From positions 1 to 30,735 of the forward strand of contig JASFYK010000003.1 of assembly GCA_030055545.1 (NCBI GenBank): DNA of 30,735 nucleotides, written 5' to 3'. The notes beneath the pieces were generated by a model, which worked only from the letters and a program-made list of their open reading frames with translations, was not told where the DNA came from and searched no databases. This stretch comes from Thermoproteota archaeon. Lineage in GTDB: Archaea > Thermoproteota > Methanomethylicia > Methanomethylicales > Methanomethylicaceae. Each line of letters opens with the position of its first letter. The stretch's first letter is position 1. The position numbers were made by a program, and so were the translations under genes. This document shows, in pieces, positions 21,651-28,599 of this stretch.

Positions 21651-22550
21651 ATGGGTACTAAAGCTTCATCTGGTACAACTGGGACAAGATACGGCTATTT
21701 CTTGGGCTGCGTAATGCCCGCTAAGATGCCTTGGGCTGAAAAGGCAACATTCTTGGTTTCGAAGCATCTTGGGCTCGATTTCGATTACATGAAGGAGAGC
21801 GTCTGCTGCGTGCGCCCTGGGGTGTGGAAGGCCATAAACCCCGACTGGTGGCTGACGCTGACGAGCCAGAACTTGGCAACGGCTGAGAAGCAGAATATAG
21901 TGATAGTAGACTCCTGCAACGGGTGCTACATATCGCACTGGGAGTGCCTCCAGGAGCTCAAGGAAGAACCCGAGAAGCTTGAAATGGTGAATAGGAATTT
22001 GGAGAAGGCGGGGCTCAAGGTCACACTAAGCACAGATGTGAAGCACTTCCTCCAAGTGCTTTACGAGGATGTGGGGATCGAAAAGATAAAGGCAAATGTG
22101 GTCAAGCCCCTCAACATAAGGATAATGCGGCACATAGGATGCCACGCAAGAAAGCACGACGAGCGGTTCCCGATGTACTTCGATGAAATAATGCGTGCAA
22201 CGGGAGCCACAATAGTCGACACGCCTTATGACAAGACCTGCTGTGGGCTCCTACTGTATTTCGCGGATCCGAAGACTTCCATATTTGAGAGAATAGGCGT
22301 GAAGATGCAGACTGCGAAAGAACTTGATATAGACGCCTACGCTCTGATCTGCTCAGGTTGCTACGACCAGTTCGAGAGGGCGGTAAAAGTCTACAAGGAC
22401 GAGAAGGGCATAGCTTTTGAGACACCGATCGTGCACTTCTCGGAGCTTCTGGCCCTCTCCTTCGGATACAAGCCGGAGGATTTCGGCATGATGTACTGCC
22501 GCCCCATCCCGCCAACTAAGCTCATACAGAAACTCAAGGAGGGGAAATGA
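21651..22550 (+). CDS. HdrB-like protein with two complete CCG motifs (non-cubane Fe-S)
   Basis: This 299-residue protein is a heterodisulfide reductase subunit B-type protein. Both CCG motifs are complete: Cys20-x31-Cys52Cys53-x35-Cys89-x2-Cys92, and Cys164-x32-Cys197Cys198-x35-Cys234-x2-Cys237. These match the spacing that binds the two non-cubane [4Fe-4S] clusters which cleave CoM-S-S-CoB in HdrB. ATG 21651 follows a strong GAGGTGG ribosome site and replaces the TTG five codons upstream. No HdrA or HdrC is in the window. It may reduce the heterodisulfide (or a related disulfide) with electrons from this hydrogenase. A role with another substrate, as in other CCG proteins, cannot be ruled out. 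Confidence 0.92.
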   Translation: MGTKASSGTTGTRYGYFLGCVMPAKMPWAEKATFLVSKHLGLDFDYMKESVCCVRPGVWKAINPDWWLTLTSQNLATAEKQNIVIVDSCNGCYISHWECLQELKEEPEKLEMVNRNLEKAGLKVTLSTDVKHFLQVLYEDVGIEKIKANVVKPLNIRIMRHIGCHARKHDERFPMYFDEIMRATGATIVDTPYDKTCCGLLLYFADPKTSIFERIGVKMQTAKELDIDAYALICSGCYDQFERAVKVYKDEKGIAFETPIVHFSELLALSFGYKPEDFGMMYCRPIPPTKLIQKLKEGK

Positions 22551-24260
22551 TTGAAGTTCGAGAGCACTCCAGATATTGCAGAGTATGTCAAAAAGGAGAT
22601 TTACCCTGATGGGCTGGAATACGTGCCGCTCAGGGAGAACCGGGTGGTTGTAAAGGTCGCTCCTGCAGATCTCGCAAAAGTAGCCGATCTATTTGTGAAA
22701 AAGTTCGAAGCAAGGCTAATTCATGCAACTGCAGTAGATCTGGAGCTGAAGGGCTTCGAGGTTCTACACATATACGACTTCTCGAAGGTGAAGGACAGGC
22801 TTGTTGTGGTGGTCAAGGCTTTGGTCGACAAGGACAGCCCTGAATTCCCTTCGATTGCAAACATCACTTGGCAGGCGACTTGGGCCGAAAGAGAGATGAA
22901 AGAGCTCTTGGGCGTCAAGCCGTCTGGGATGCCCGACCCGCGGCACCAGTTCCTGCCCCACGAGTGGCCAAACCCTGTTGAGAGCGGGTCAGTCCCCGAA
23001 GGGTACGCGTTCGATGGTTCCACAACGACCAAGGAGATGTACTTGCCGCTGAGGATGCCTATAGAAGAAGCCTACCAGACGCTGATACCGATTGGCCCAT
23101 ACCACCCTGGCGTCATCGAGGGCCAGATCGTCTATGTCAAGGTCGAGGGTGAGCAGGTTGTAGCTGCAGACATAAAGACCGGATTCCACCACCGAGGCAT
23201 AATGAAGTTGATAGAGCAGAGGGGCTACAACAAGGGTGCGTTCATTGCAGAGCGGGTGTGCGGGATCTGCTCGGCAGCACACGGGCTCGCATATATAACA
23301 TGCACCGAGAACCTATATGATGCTGAGGTCCCGGACAGGGCGCTGTACATAAGGACCCTCCTTGTGGAGCTCAACAGGATGCACAGCCACCTTCTCTGGG
23401 TTGGTGTTGTGGCAGATGTGATTGGCTGGAAGACGGGTTTCATGCTGACTTGGGGCCTCAGGGAGCGCGTAATGGACATAATTGAGGCAATCACAGGAAA
23501 CAGGGTCAATTATGGAATCTGGAGAATGGGCGGCGTCAGCAGGGATGTCCCGCAGGAGCTTGCCGAGAAGGCAAAACGAACCGTGGATGACTTGAGGGAT
23601 GAGTGTGCGAAGTTACTCATGCTCGTAGCAGACCACCCTGTGGTGAAGTCGAGACTCATAGGAGTGGGACCACTCACGAAGGCGCAGGCTTACGACGGGG
23701 GAGCAGTCGGACCTGTGGCAAGGGCGAGCAACTGGAAGATCGATGTCAGGGCAGACAACCCGCCCCACGCGGTATACGACCCAAAGGTGATCTCTTGGGA
23801 GATCATAACTGATGACCATTGTGACACATTCGGAAGGACCTTGGTCAGAGTCAAGGAGCTACTCGTGTCCTGTGGAATCGTTTCCCAGTGCCTGGAGTAC
23901 TTGGCTAAGACAACCGGTGAGATAAGGATAAAGCCCAAGACAGTGCCGCTGGGAGCCGAGGCTGTCGGCCTCAATGAGGCACCCAGAGGGGAGCTCGCCT
24001 ACTACATCAGGGCATCAGACAAAGACTCAAGCCTGCCCCACAGCATCAGGATAAGGACGCCCAGCTACAGGAACAATGCAATAATCCCTCTGATGCTAGT
24101 TGGGTCGAACTTGGCAGACGTTCCGGTGGTGATGGGCAGCACTGACCAGTGCCTCGCATGCACAGATAGGCTAGAGATAATAAATGAGAGGGATGGAAGC
24201 AGGAAGAGCATGACATGGGATCAGCTCGTAAACCTGAGCAGGAGGGTGAGCAGATGGTAG
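22551..24260 (+). CDS. [NiFe] hydrogenase large subunit, fused NuoC-NuoD type (group 4)
   Basis: This is the catalytic subunit. Residues 1 to about 150 are NuoC-like (ITWQATWAEREMKELLGVKP, then PDPRHQFLPHEWP). The remainder is NuoD/HycE-like, as in HycE. All four nickel-binding cysteines exist: Cys237 and Cys240 in ERVCGICSAAH (L1), and Cys534 and Cys537 in STDQCLACTDR (L2). This is a genuine hydrogenase, not an Ehr-type relative that lost the motif. In L2 the usual DPC reads DQC, an unusual substitution, and the conserved arginine follows. No clear cleavable C-terminal peptide beyond the 32-residue tail is recognisable. The TTG start follows GGAGGGG and directly follows the HdrB-like stop. 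It ends TAG with TGA two codons later. Confidence 0.95.
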   Translation: MKFESTPDIAEYVKKEIYPDGLEYVPLRENRVVVKVAPADLAKVADLFVKKFEARLIHATAVDLELKGFEVLHIYDFSKVKDRLVVVVKALVDKDSPEFPSIANITWQATWAEREMKELLGVKPSGMPDPRHQFLPHEWPNPVESGSVPEGYAFDGSTTTKEMYLPLRMPIEEAYQTLIPIGPYHPGVIEGQIVYVKVEGEQVVAADIKTGFHHRGIMKLIEQRGYNKGAFIAERVCGICSAAHGLAYITCTENLYDAEVPDRALYIRTLLVELNRMHSHLLWVGVVADVIGWKTGFMLTWGLRERVMDIIEAITGNRVNYGIWRMGGVSRDVPQELAEKAKRTVDDLRDECAKLLMLVADHPVVKSRLIGVGPLTKAQAYDGGAVGPVARASNWKIDVRADNPPHAVYDPKVISWEIITDDHCDTFGRTLVRVKELLVSCGIVSQCLEYLAKTTGEIRIKPKTVPLGAEAVGLNEAPRGELAYYIRASDKDSSLPHSIRIRTPSYRNNAIIPLMLVGSNLADVPVVMGSTDQCLACTDRLEIINERDGSRKSMTWDQLVNLSRRVSRW

Positions 24261-25228
24261 ACCTGATCTACACCGTTGTCAGTTTGATAGTGATAGTGCC
24301 TTTGGCGCTCTTCTTGGGCGTCGTATACTCGTTCTTATTGAGGAAGCTTTCCGCAAGGTTCCAGTGGAGGGTCGGTCCCATGTTGAGGATGTATGGCGAC
24401 CTGAAGCCTCTGCTGGGGACGAGCAGGCTATTGCAGCCACTCTACGATATCCTGAAGTTGTATGGCAAGGAGACGGTAGTCCCTGATGTTTCGAGAAGGC
24501 GCCTCTTTGTCTATTCCCCGTACCTTTCCCTGATCTTCGCAGTTGCAGCAATATTCTTCATTCCGTTTCCCGGGATGCCGTTGCTTTCTGGGGTGCCGTA
24601 CAGCCTGATCATTGCGTCGTACCTGCTTATCGCATCAATTCTCTTCACAATCCTTGGGCCCATTGCGAGCGGCTCGCCGTGGGCAGCCATAGGAGCAAGA
24701 AGGGAGGTCGAACTTTTCCTAGTCTCCGAGCTGGGGTTTGTGCTTAGCATTTTTGCAATTGCAATAGCAAGGCAGTCCCTTGTCATATGGGAACTCTCGA
24801 AAGGAGCTCAGTCGGTATACTTGGCACTCCTCACTGTTACTGCAGGGGCTTTGATGTTCGCTGCAGTGTTAGGAAAGCTTCACATAAAGCCCTTCGATAT
24901 GCCAGAGGCCGAGGCGGAGATAGTTGCAGGGCCATACACTGAGTACTCAGGGAAACTGTTGGGCACTTACTACTTATCCAAGGCATTCCTTCTCTACGGA
25001 CTTGTTGCACTCTTCATTTCCCTCTTCCTCCCGCCGCTTGCCACTGATGTCCTGTGGCTTCCGCTGTACCTCATTGCGGCCTTCGTGCTGGTCTTCCTGC
25101 TGACAGCGGTGCAGGTTCTGAACCCGAGGTACAGGATCAGGAACGCGATAAACTGGTACCTCAAAGTGGTGATCCCGCTAGGTCTGCTGAGTTTCATTAT
25201 CGCTTTGGCGATATGGTTGGTGGTTTAA
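24254..25228 (+). CDS. Hydrogenase membrane anchor (NuoH/HycD-like)
   Basis: This 325-residue integral membrane subunit (about eight helices) docks the hydrogenase module to the ion-pump module. The loop with WRVGPMLRMYGDLKPL and QPLYDILKLYGKETVVPD is the conserved NuoH/HycD contact with quinone-site or hydrogenase subunits. FDMPEAEAEIVAGPYTEYSG is the second conserved acidic loop. ATG 24254 lies after a GGAGGG ribosome site and overlaps the large-subunit stop by seven bases. Confidence 0.93.
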   Translation: MVDLIYTVVSLIVIVPLALFLGVVYSFLLRKLSARFQWRVGPMLRMYGDLKPLLGTSRLLQPLYDILKLYGKETVVPDVSRRRLFVYSPYLSLIFAVAAIFFIPFPGMPLLSGVPYSLIIASYLLIASILFTILGPIASGSPWAAIGARREVELFLVSELGFVLSIFAIAIARQSLVIWELSKGAQSVYLALLTVTAGALMFAAVLGKLHIKPFDMPEAEAEIVAGPYTEYSGKLLGTYYLSKAFLLYGLVALFISLFLPPLATDVLWLPLYLIAAFVLVFLLTAVQVLNPRYRIRNAINWYLKVVIPLGLLSFIIALAIWLVV

Positions 25229-25229
25229 A

Positions 25230-25817
25230 ATGTCTACAGAGATTAAGATCCTCAAACAGGTGCTGTCAAAGTATAGCAAACCGATGACCCTGACATACCC
25301 GTCTACGGTCGCCCCTGAAAGGAGGTACAGCCAAATACCTGAAGGGCTCAGGGGTATACCCGAACGCGACAATGACAAGTGCATCGGCTGCAGGGCGTGC
25401 TACTTCGTCTGCTCTGGAAGGGCTACCAGCATATACGACAAAGACGCAAAGCGGACCGTGGAGATCTTCCTCTTCAGGTGCACCTTCTGTGCCCATTGCC
25501 AGGAGGCCTGCCCTGAGGAGGCGATAAAGATGACGAACAAGTTCGAGATCGCGGTCCCCAACCGGGAGGATCCTGCCGCACGCGTGATCACCGAACTCGA
25601 CCTGCTAAAGTGCAAGAACTGCGGCAACCCGTATGTGACAAGGAAGCTTGTGGACCGGACATACGAGCGGTTGATGGAGAAGATCGACACGATCGTGAAG
25701 GAGACCGTTTCTAACGACTACAAAAAACTTGACGGTTACTGCCCTGACTGCAGGAGGGCTTATGGTGTCGATTTTGACACCCATACAAAGAAGTACGTTT
25801 GGCTGGAGGGAGTCTGA
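25230..25817 (+). CDS. NuoI/HycF-like two-cluster ferredoxin subunit with C-terminal CxxC pairs
   Basis: This 195-residue subunit has two [4Fe-4S] motifs, Cys51-54-57-61 (CIGCRACYFVC) and Cys84-87-90-94 (CTFCAHCQEAC), as in NuoI/HycF, carrying electrons to the small subunit. An additional pair of CxxC motifs, Cys128-131 and Cys171-174, suggests a zinc- or rubredoxin-like knuckle, as in HycF/HyfH. The start lies two bases after the HycD-like stop and the stop overlaps the next start by one base. Confidence 0.92.
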   Translation: MSTEIKILKQVLSKYSKPMTLTYPSTVAPERRYSQIPEGLRGIPERDNDKCIGCRACYFVCSGRATSIYDKDAKRTVEIFLFRCTFCAHCQEACPEEAIKMTNKFEIAVPNREDPAARVITELDLLKCKNCGNPYVTRKLVDRTYERLMEKIDTIVKETVSNDYKKLDGYCPDCRRAYGVDFDTHTKKYVWLEGV

Positions 25818-26263
25818 TGGGGATAATGGATAAAGCCCGGATATACTCGCCTTGGCTCTACCACCTCCACTGCGGTGGCTGCAACGGCTGCGACATCGAG
25901 ACCTTGGCTGCACTGGCACCGCGGTTCGATGTCGAGCGCTTTGGCATCCAGCTCGTTCCGTCTCCAAGGCATGCTGACATACTGCTGACAACGGGGTGCG
26001 TGCCCAAACAGTTCATTCCGATGGTCAAGCGGGTATATGAGCAGGTCCCAGAGCCAAAGGTCGTGGTAGCAGTTGGCAGCTGTGCCTGCGGTGGCAGCCT
26101 CTTCTACGATGATGCGCCAGAGAACTATGCAATACTCGGGCACCCTGATCTGCTCATACCAGTCGATGTATATGTGCCAGGGTGTGCCCCGAAGCCTGAG
26201 GCGATAATAAATGGGGTGGTTCAGGGGATCCTGAAGCTAGCCGAAAAACGGGCGAAGAAGTGA
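25817..26263 (+). CDS. [NiFe] hydrogenase small subunit (NuoB/HycG-like)
   Basis: This 148-residue protein holds the proximal [4Fe-4S] cluster next to the NiFe site. Candidate ligands are Cys22 and Cys25 in HCGGCNGCDIE, Cys89 in GSCACGG and Cys123 in PGCAPKPEA; other cysteines are Cys19, Cys61 and Cys91. Length is typical of group 4 small subunits. ATG 25817 overlaps the previous stop by one base; ATG 25826 is a second option. The end overlaps the micro-ORF by four bases. Confidence 0.93.
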   Translation: MGIMDKARIYSPWLYHLHCGGCNGCDIETLAALAPRFDVERFGIQLVPSPRHADILLTTGCVPKQFIPMVKRVYEQVPEPKVVVAVGSCACGGSLFYDDAPENYAILGHPDLLIPVDVYVPGCAPKPEAIINGVVQGILKLAEKRAKK

Positions 26264-26370
26264 AAGTCCTCCATTTCGGAAGGCTAATCCAGGCATTTGT
26301 GGCGTCGCCTGGTGCACCTTCACCCAGCGGTGTTGGCAAGGATCTCTCTGACATGAGGGGAAATCAATAA
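26260..26370 (+). CDS. 36-codon micro-ORF filling the gap between hydrogenase and regulator
   Basis: A GTG-started frame of 36 codons overlaps the stop of the small-subunit gene by GTGA (26260-26263) and ends with TAA at 26368-26370, overlapping the ATG of the next gene by one base (TAATG). It exactly fills the intergenic gap. Its predicted product begins MKVLHFGRLIQAF and has a Pro/Ser-Gly stretch (SPGAPSPSGVG). The ribosome site is weak, so translation would be by coupling. No homology is recognised, and chance occurrence is possible. Confidence 0.45.
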   Translation: MKVLHFGRLIQAFVASPGAPSPSGVGKDLSDMRGNQ

Positions 26371-26954
26371 TGTTAAATTGGCAGAGGAACAACAATCAAA
26401 GAGGCGAGAGATCAATGAGCGAAGAAGGGCAATCGGCCCCTAGGACATTCCGCCTAGATGCCGATGTGATGCGAGGGCTGGAGGAAGAGGCGAAAAAGCA
26501 GGGTGCTACAGTGAACGGACTGACTTGCAGGATACTGAGGAAATATGTTAGGATCGGTGCCAAGGTCGAGCAGATGGGTGTGGTCACCCTCCCAAGGAAT
26601 GATCTTATAGAGATAATTAATGCACTCGACGAAGAGTCTGTGGCTAAGATAGGATACAAGATGGGCTCTGCAACCTCTAAAGAGATAATGCTTCTGCTCT
26701 TCGGAGAGCTGTCCGTCAGCGCGTTCAAGCAGTTCTTCCTCATGTTCCTCTGTGGATATTCGAACTGGACTACTTGCTATGAAGTTGAAGACGAAGACTC
26801 TCTAGAAATCAGGGCTTCGCACAATATGGGAGAAAAGTGGTCCAAGTTTGTGAAGAATTACGTGGAGGCATCGCTCGAGTCGACGCTGGGTATAAAGCCT
26901 GAATTCAAATACGTTTCAAATCTTAGCCTTGTCTTCAGGCTAAAGAAATCCTGA
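26370..26954 (+). CDS. Ribbon-helix-helix DNA-binding protein, likely operon regulator
   Basis: This 194-residue protein has an N-terminal ribbon-helix-helix motif (RTFRLDADVMRGLEEEAKKQGATVNGLTCRIL, about residues 25-56 of the long form). A roughly 130-residue C-terminal domain of unknown function follows (VSAFKQFFLMFLCGY, then YEVEDEDSLEIRASHNMGEKW). The second part could sense a ligand or the redox state. The start at 26370 fits the TAATG overlap; ATG 26415, with GAGGCGAGAG before it, gives a 179-residue form. Being last in the hydrogenase operon it could autoregulate it and perhaps the palindromic operators. It ends TGA and is followed by T-rich DNA. Confidence 0.75.
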   Translation: MLNWQRNNNQRGERSMSEEGQSAPRTFRLDADVMRGLEEEAKKQGATVNGLTCRILRKYVRIGAKVEQMGVVTLPRNDLIEIINALDEESVAKIGYKMGSATSKEIMLLLFGELSVSAFKQFFLMFLCGYSNWTTCYEVEDEDSLEIRASHNMGEKWSKFVKNYVEASLESTLGIKPEFKYVSNLSLVFRLKKS

Positions 26955-27011
26955 TTTTTATCTTTATGTCTCCTTTTGTTTTTTATTTTATTTGATCCGA
27001 TAAGGATCAAA
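26955..27011. terminator. T-rich terminator plus 8-bp-stem hairpin between convergent genes
   Basis: After the RHH stop comes a T-rich tract (26955-26993), then a perfect hairpin: TTTGATCC (26991-26998), loop GATAA, GGATCAAA (27004-27011). The hairpin overlaps the stop region of the opposite-strand gene (27007-27009). Confidence 0.5.
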
Positions 27012-27297
27012 CCCCAAGGGATCTGAGTAGCTTTTCAACTTCCTGGAGGCTCATCTCCGCCTCTGCAACTTCCTTCTTGCAGTTCTGAGTATCGGCTACT
27101 GGCTCCGCCTTGGCTGGCGCGTCCGTCGGCATCCCCCCAAGCAGTATGTCGCCGCATATCCTCCCCTTAATGCCCCTTAGTTCAATAGGGGTGTCGATCT
27201 CTATCCTGAGGTTCATCCTGTAGTTCCCGTCCTCGAGCTGCCTCTTGACCCACTTGAAGACGAGCTCCTCGATGCGCTCCTTGAGTTCCTCATTCAT
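27007..27297 (-). CDS. Small unknown acidic protein
   Basis: This 96-residue protein is not recognised. It starts with a helix (MNEELKERIEELVFKWVKRQLEDG) and a strand (YRMNLRIEIDTPIELRGIKGR). A variable Ala/Pro/Asp linker (TDAPAKAEPVADT, one Cys) and a final charged helix (AEMSLQEVEKLLRSLG) follow. No signal peptide or membrane helix. I use ATG 27297, since the upstream codon is TTG. It is convergent with the RHH regulator, and divergent from the PurM-like gene, whose promoter it faces. Confidence 0.65.
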   Translation of the reverse strand: MNEELKERIEELVFKWVKRQLEDGNYRMNLRIEIDTPIELRGIKGRICGDILLGGMPTDAPAKAEPVADTQNCKKEVAEAEMSLQEVEKLLRSLGV

Positions 27298-27400
27298 CAA
27301 ATTTCACTGAAACAAAATCCTCCCTCAAACTATAAAAAGATGGGGTCTGCCTCAGAACGTTTATGAGGATGGAGTCCCCCCTTGTGGATGATGATCTGAC

Positions 27401-28549
27401 TTGCCATCATCGAAGTACTCTGAACTTGGAGTAGATGTCGACAAGAAGGGAATTTCCTCGATAAAGGGAGTGACAGATGACCTCTTCCCCGACTCGTTCT
27501 GCAGCGTTGTCCGAGACCCAGAAAATCCTGAATCAGGTCTGATCCTGCACGAGGACGGCGCGGGCAGCAAGCCAATAATCTCTTACCTCTACTTAAGGGA
27601 GACTGGCGAGTACCGATGGTTCGCCGGGCTTGCACAGGACGTACTGGCGATGAACCTTGACGATGTTGTATGCGTCGGCGGAATGCCCATTGCATTTTCG
27701 GACTATGTTGCGCTGAACACGATGAGGCTAGATAGGGAAGCCCTGCTTTCATCCTTGGCATCTGGTTTCTCAGAGACATTTGGAATCCTCGGACGCCTGG
27801 GTTGTAGGGTTCTGTTCTGCGGTGGGGAGACTGCCGACCTCCCGGATATAATGAGAACTTTGGACATCTCCGGAACCGTATTCGGGCGTGTTCGAATCAA
27901 TAACATGATAACGGGGAAGGATATTTCGCCTGGAGACTTGATTATTGGAATAAGGAGCGGGGGGCGTTGCAGTTACGAGAATAGGGATAACAGCGGGATC
28001 ATGTGCAATGGGATCTCGCTTGCCAGGCATTCGCTGCTCAGAAACGAGTACTACAAGAAATATCCTGAGATCGGGCATGAAGGTTCTAAGGGGTACTACG
28101 GTAGGTTCAGGATCGACGACGATCTGCCCGAACTTGGGATGACAGTAGGCGAGGCATTGCTCTCCCCCACTAGGATATTCTTCCCAATTATACTCGAGAT
28201 CCTCGGGCGGGTCCCGGTCAAGGCCTTGATCCACAACACCGGAGGAGGCCTAACAAAGTCCCTCAGGCTGGGAAGGGACATCCTCTATGTCAAGGACAGC
28301 CTTCCTGAGCCGGACCCCATATTCAGGCTGATAGGGGAGGAGAGCTGCGAGTCCCCTAGGGAGATGTGCCGAAATTACAACATGGGGATTGGGATGGAAG
28401 TTGTAGTTGGCAAGGGGCATGAGGAGGAAGCGATTCGATCGGTCGAGAAGTTCGGGGTCGGCGCCCAAGTCATCGGCAGGTGTGAGAGATCGAACGGAAA
28501 GAATGCGGTCCTTATCAGAAGAGGGTCCGAAGAGTATCTCTTCCAGTGA
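27401..28549 (+). CDS. PurM/AIR-synthase-like ATP-binding protein
   Basis: This 382-residue protein of the PurM/SelD/ThiL superfamily resembles phosphoribosylformylglycinamidine cyclo-ligase, which makes the imidazole ring of purines. The TTG start gives KYSELGVDVDKKG, as at a PurM N-terminus; no earlier start is possible because TGA precedes in frame. Conserved blocks include HEDGAGSKPI (cf. DGVGTK), DVLAMNLDDVVCVG, FCGGETADLPDI (cf. GGETAEMPG), GRVRINNM and HNTGGGLTK. Several changes from typical PurM suggest either a divergent archaeal form or a paralog with another carboxylate substrate. Adenylosuccinate lyase is also in the window. Confidence 0.8.
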   Translation: MPSSKYSELGVDVDKKGISSIKGVTDDLFPDSFCSVVRDPENPESGLILHEDGAGSKPIISYLYLRETGEYRWFAGLAQDVLAMNLDDVVCVGGMPIAFSDYVALNTMRLDREALLSSLASGFSETFGILGRLGCRVLFCGGETADLPDIMRTLDISGTVFGRVRINNMITGKDISPGDLIIGIRSGGRCSYENRDNSGIMCNGISLARHSLLRNEYYKKYPEIGHEGSKGYYGRFRIDDDLPELGMTVGEALLSPTRIFFPIILEILGRVPVKALIHNTGGGLTKSLRLGRDILYVKDSLPEPDPIFRLIGEESCESPREMCRNYNMGIGMEVVVGKGHEEEAIRSVEKFGVGAQVIGRCERSNGKNAVLIRRGSEEYLFQ

Positions 28550-28599
28550 TTTAGCCTAAATTCTTTTAAATCCTGTGGGTTATTTCCCATTTGATTAGA

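Noticed and set aside
22551..24260. An Ehr-type, hydrogenase-related complex lacking the NiFe site
   Set aside because: All four nickel-binding cysteines are present in L1 and L2.
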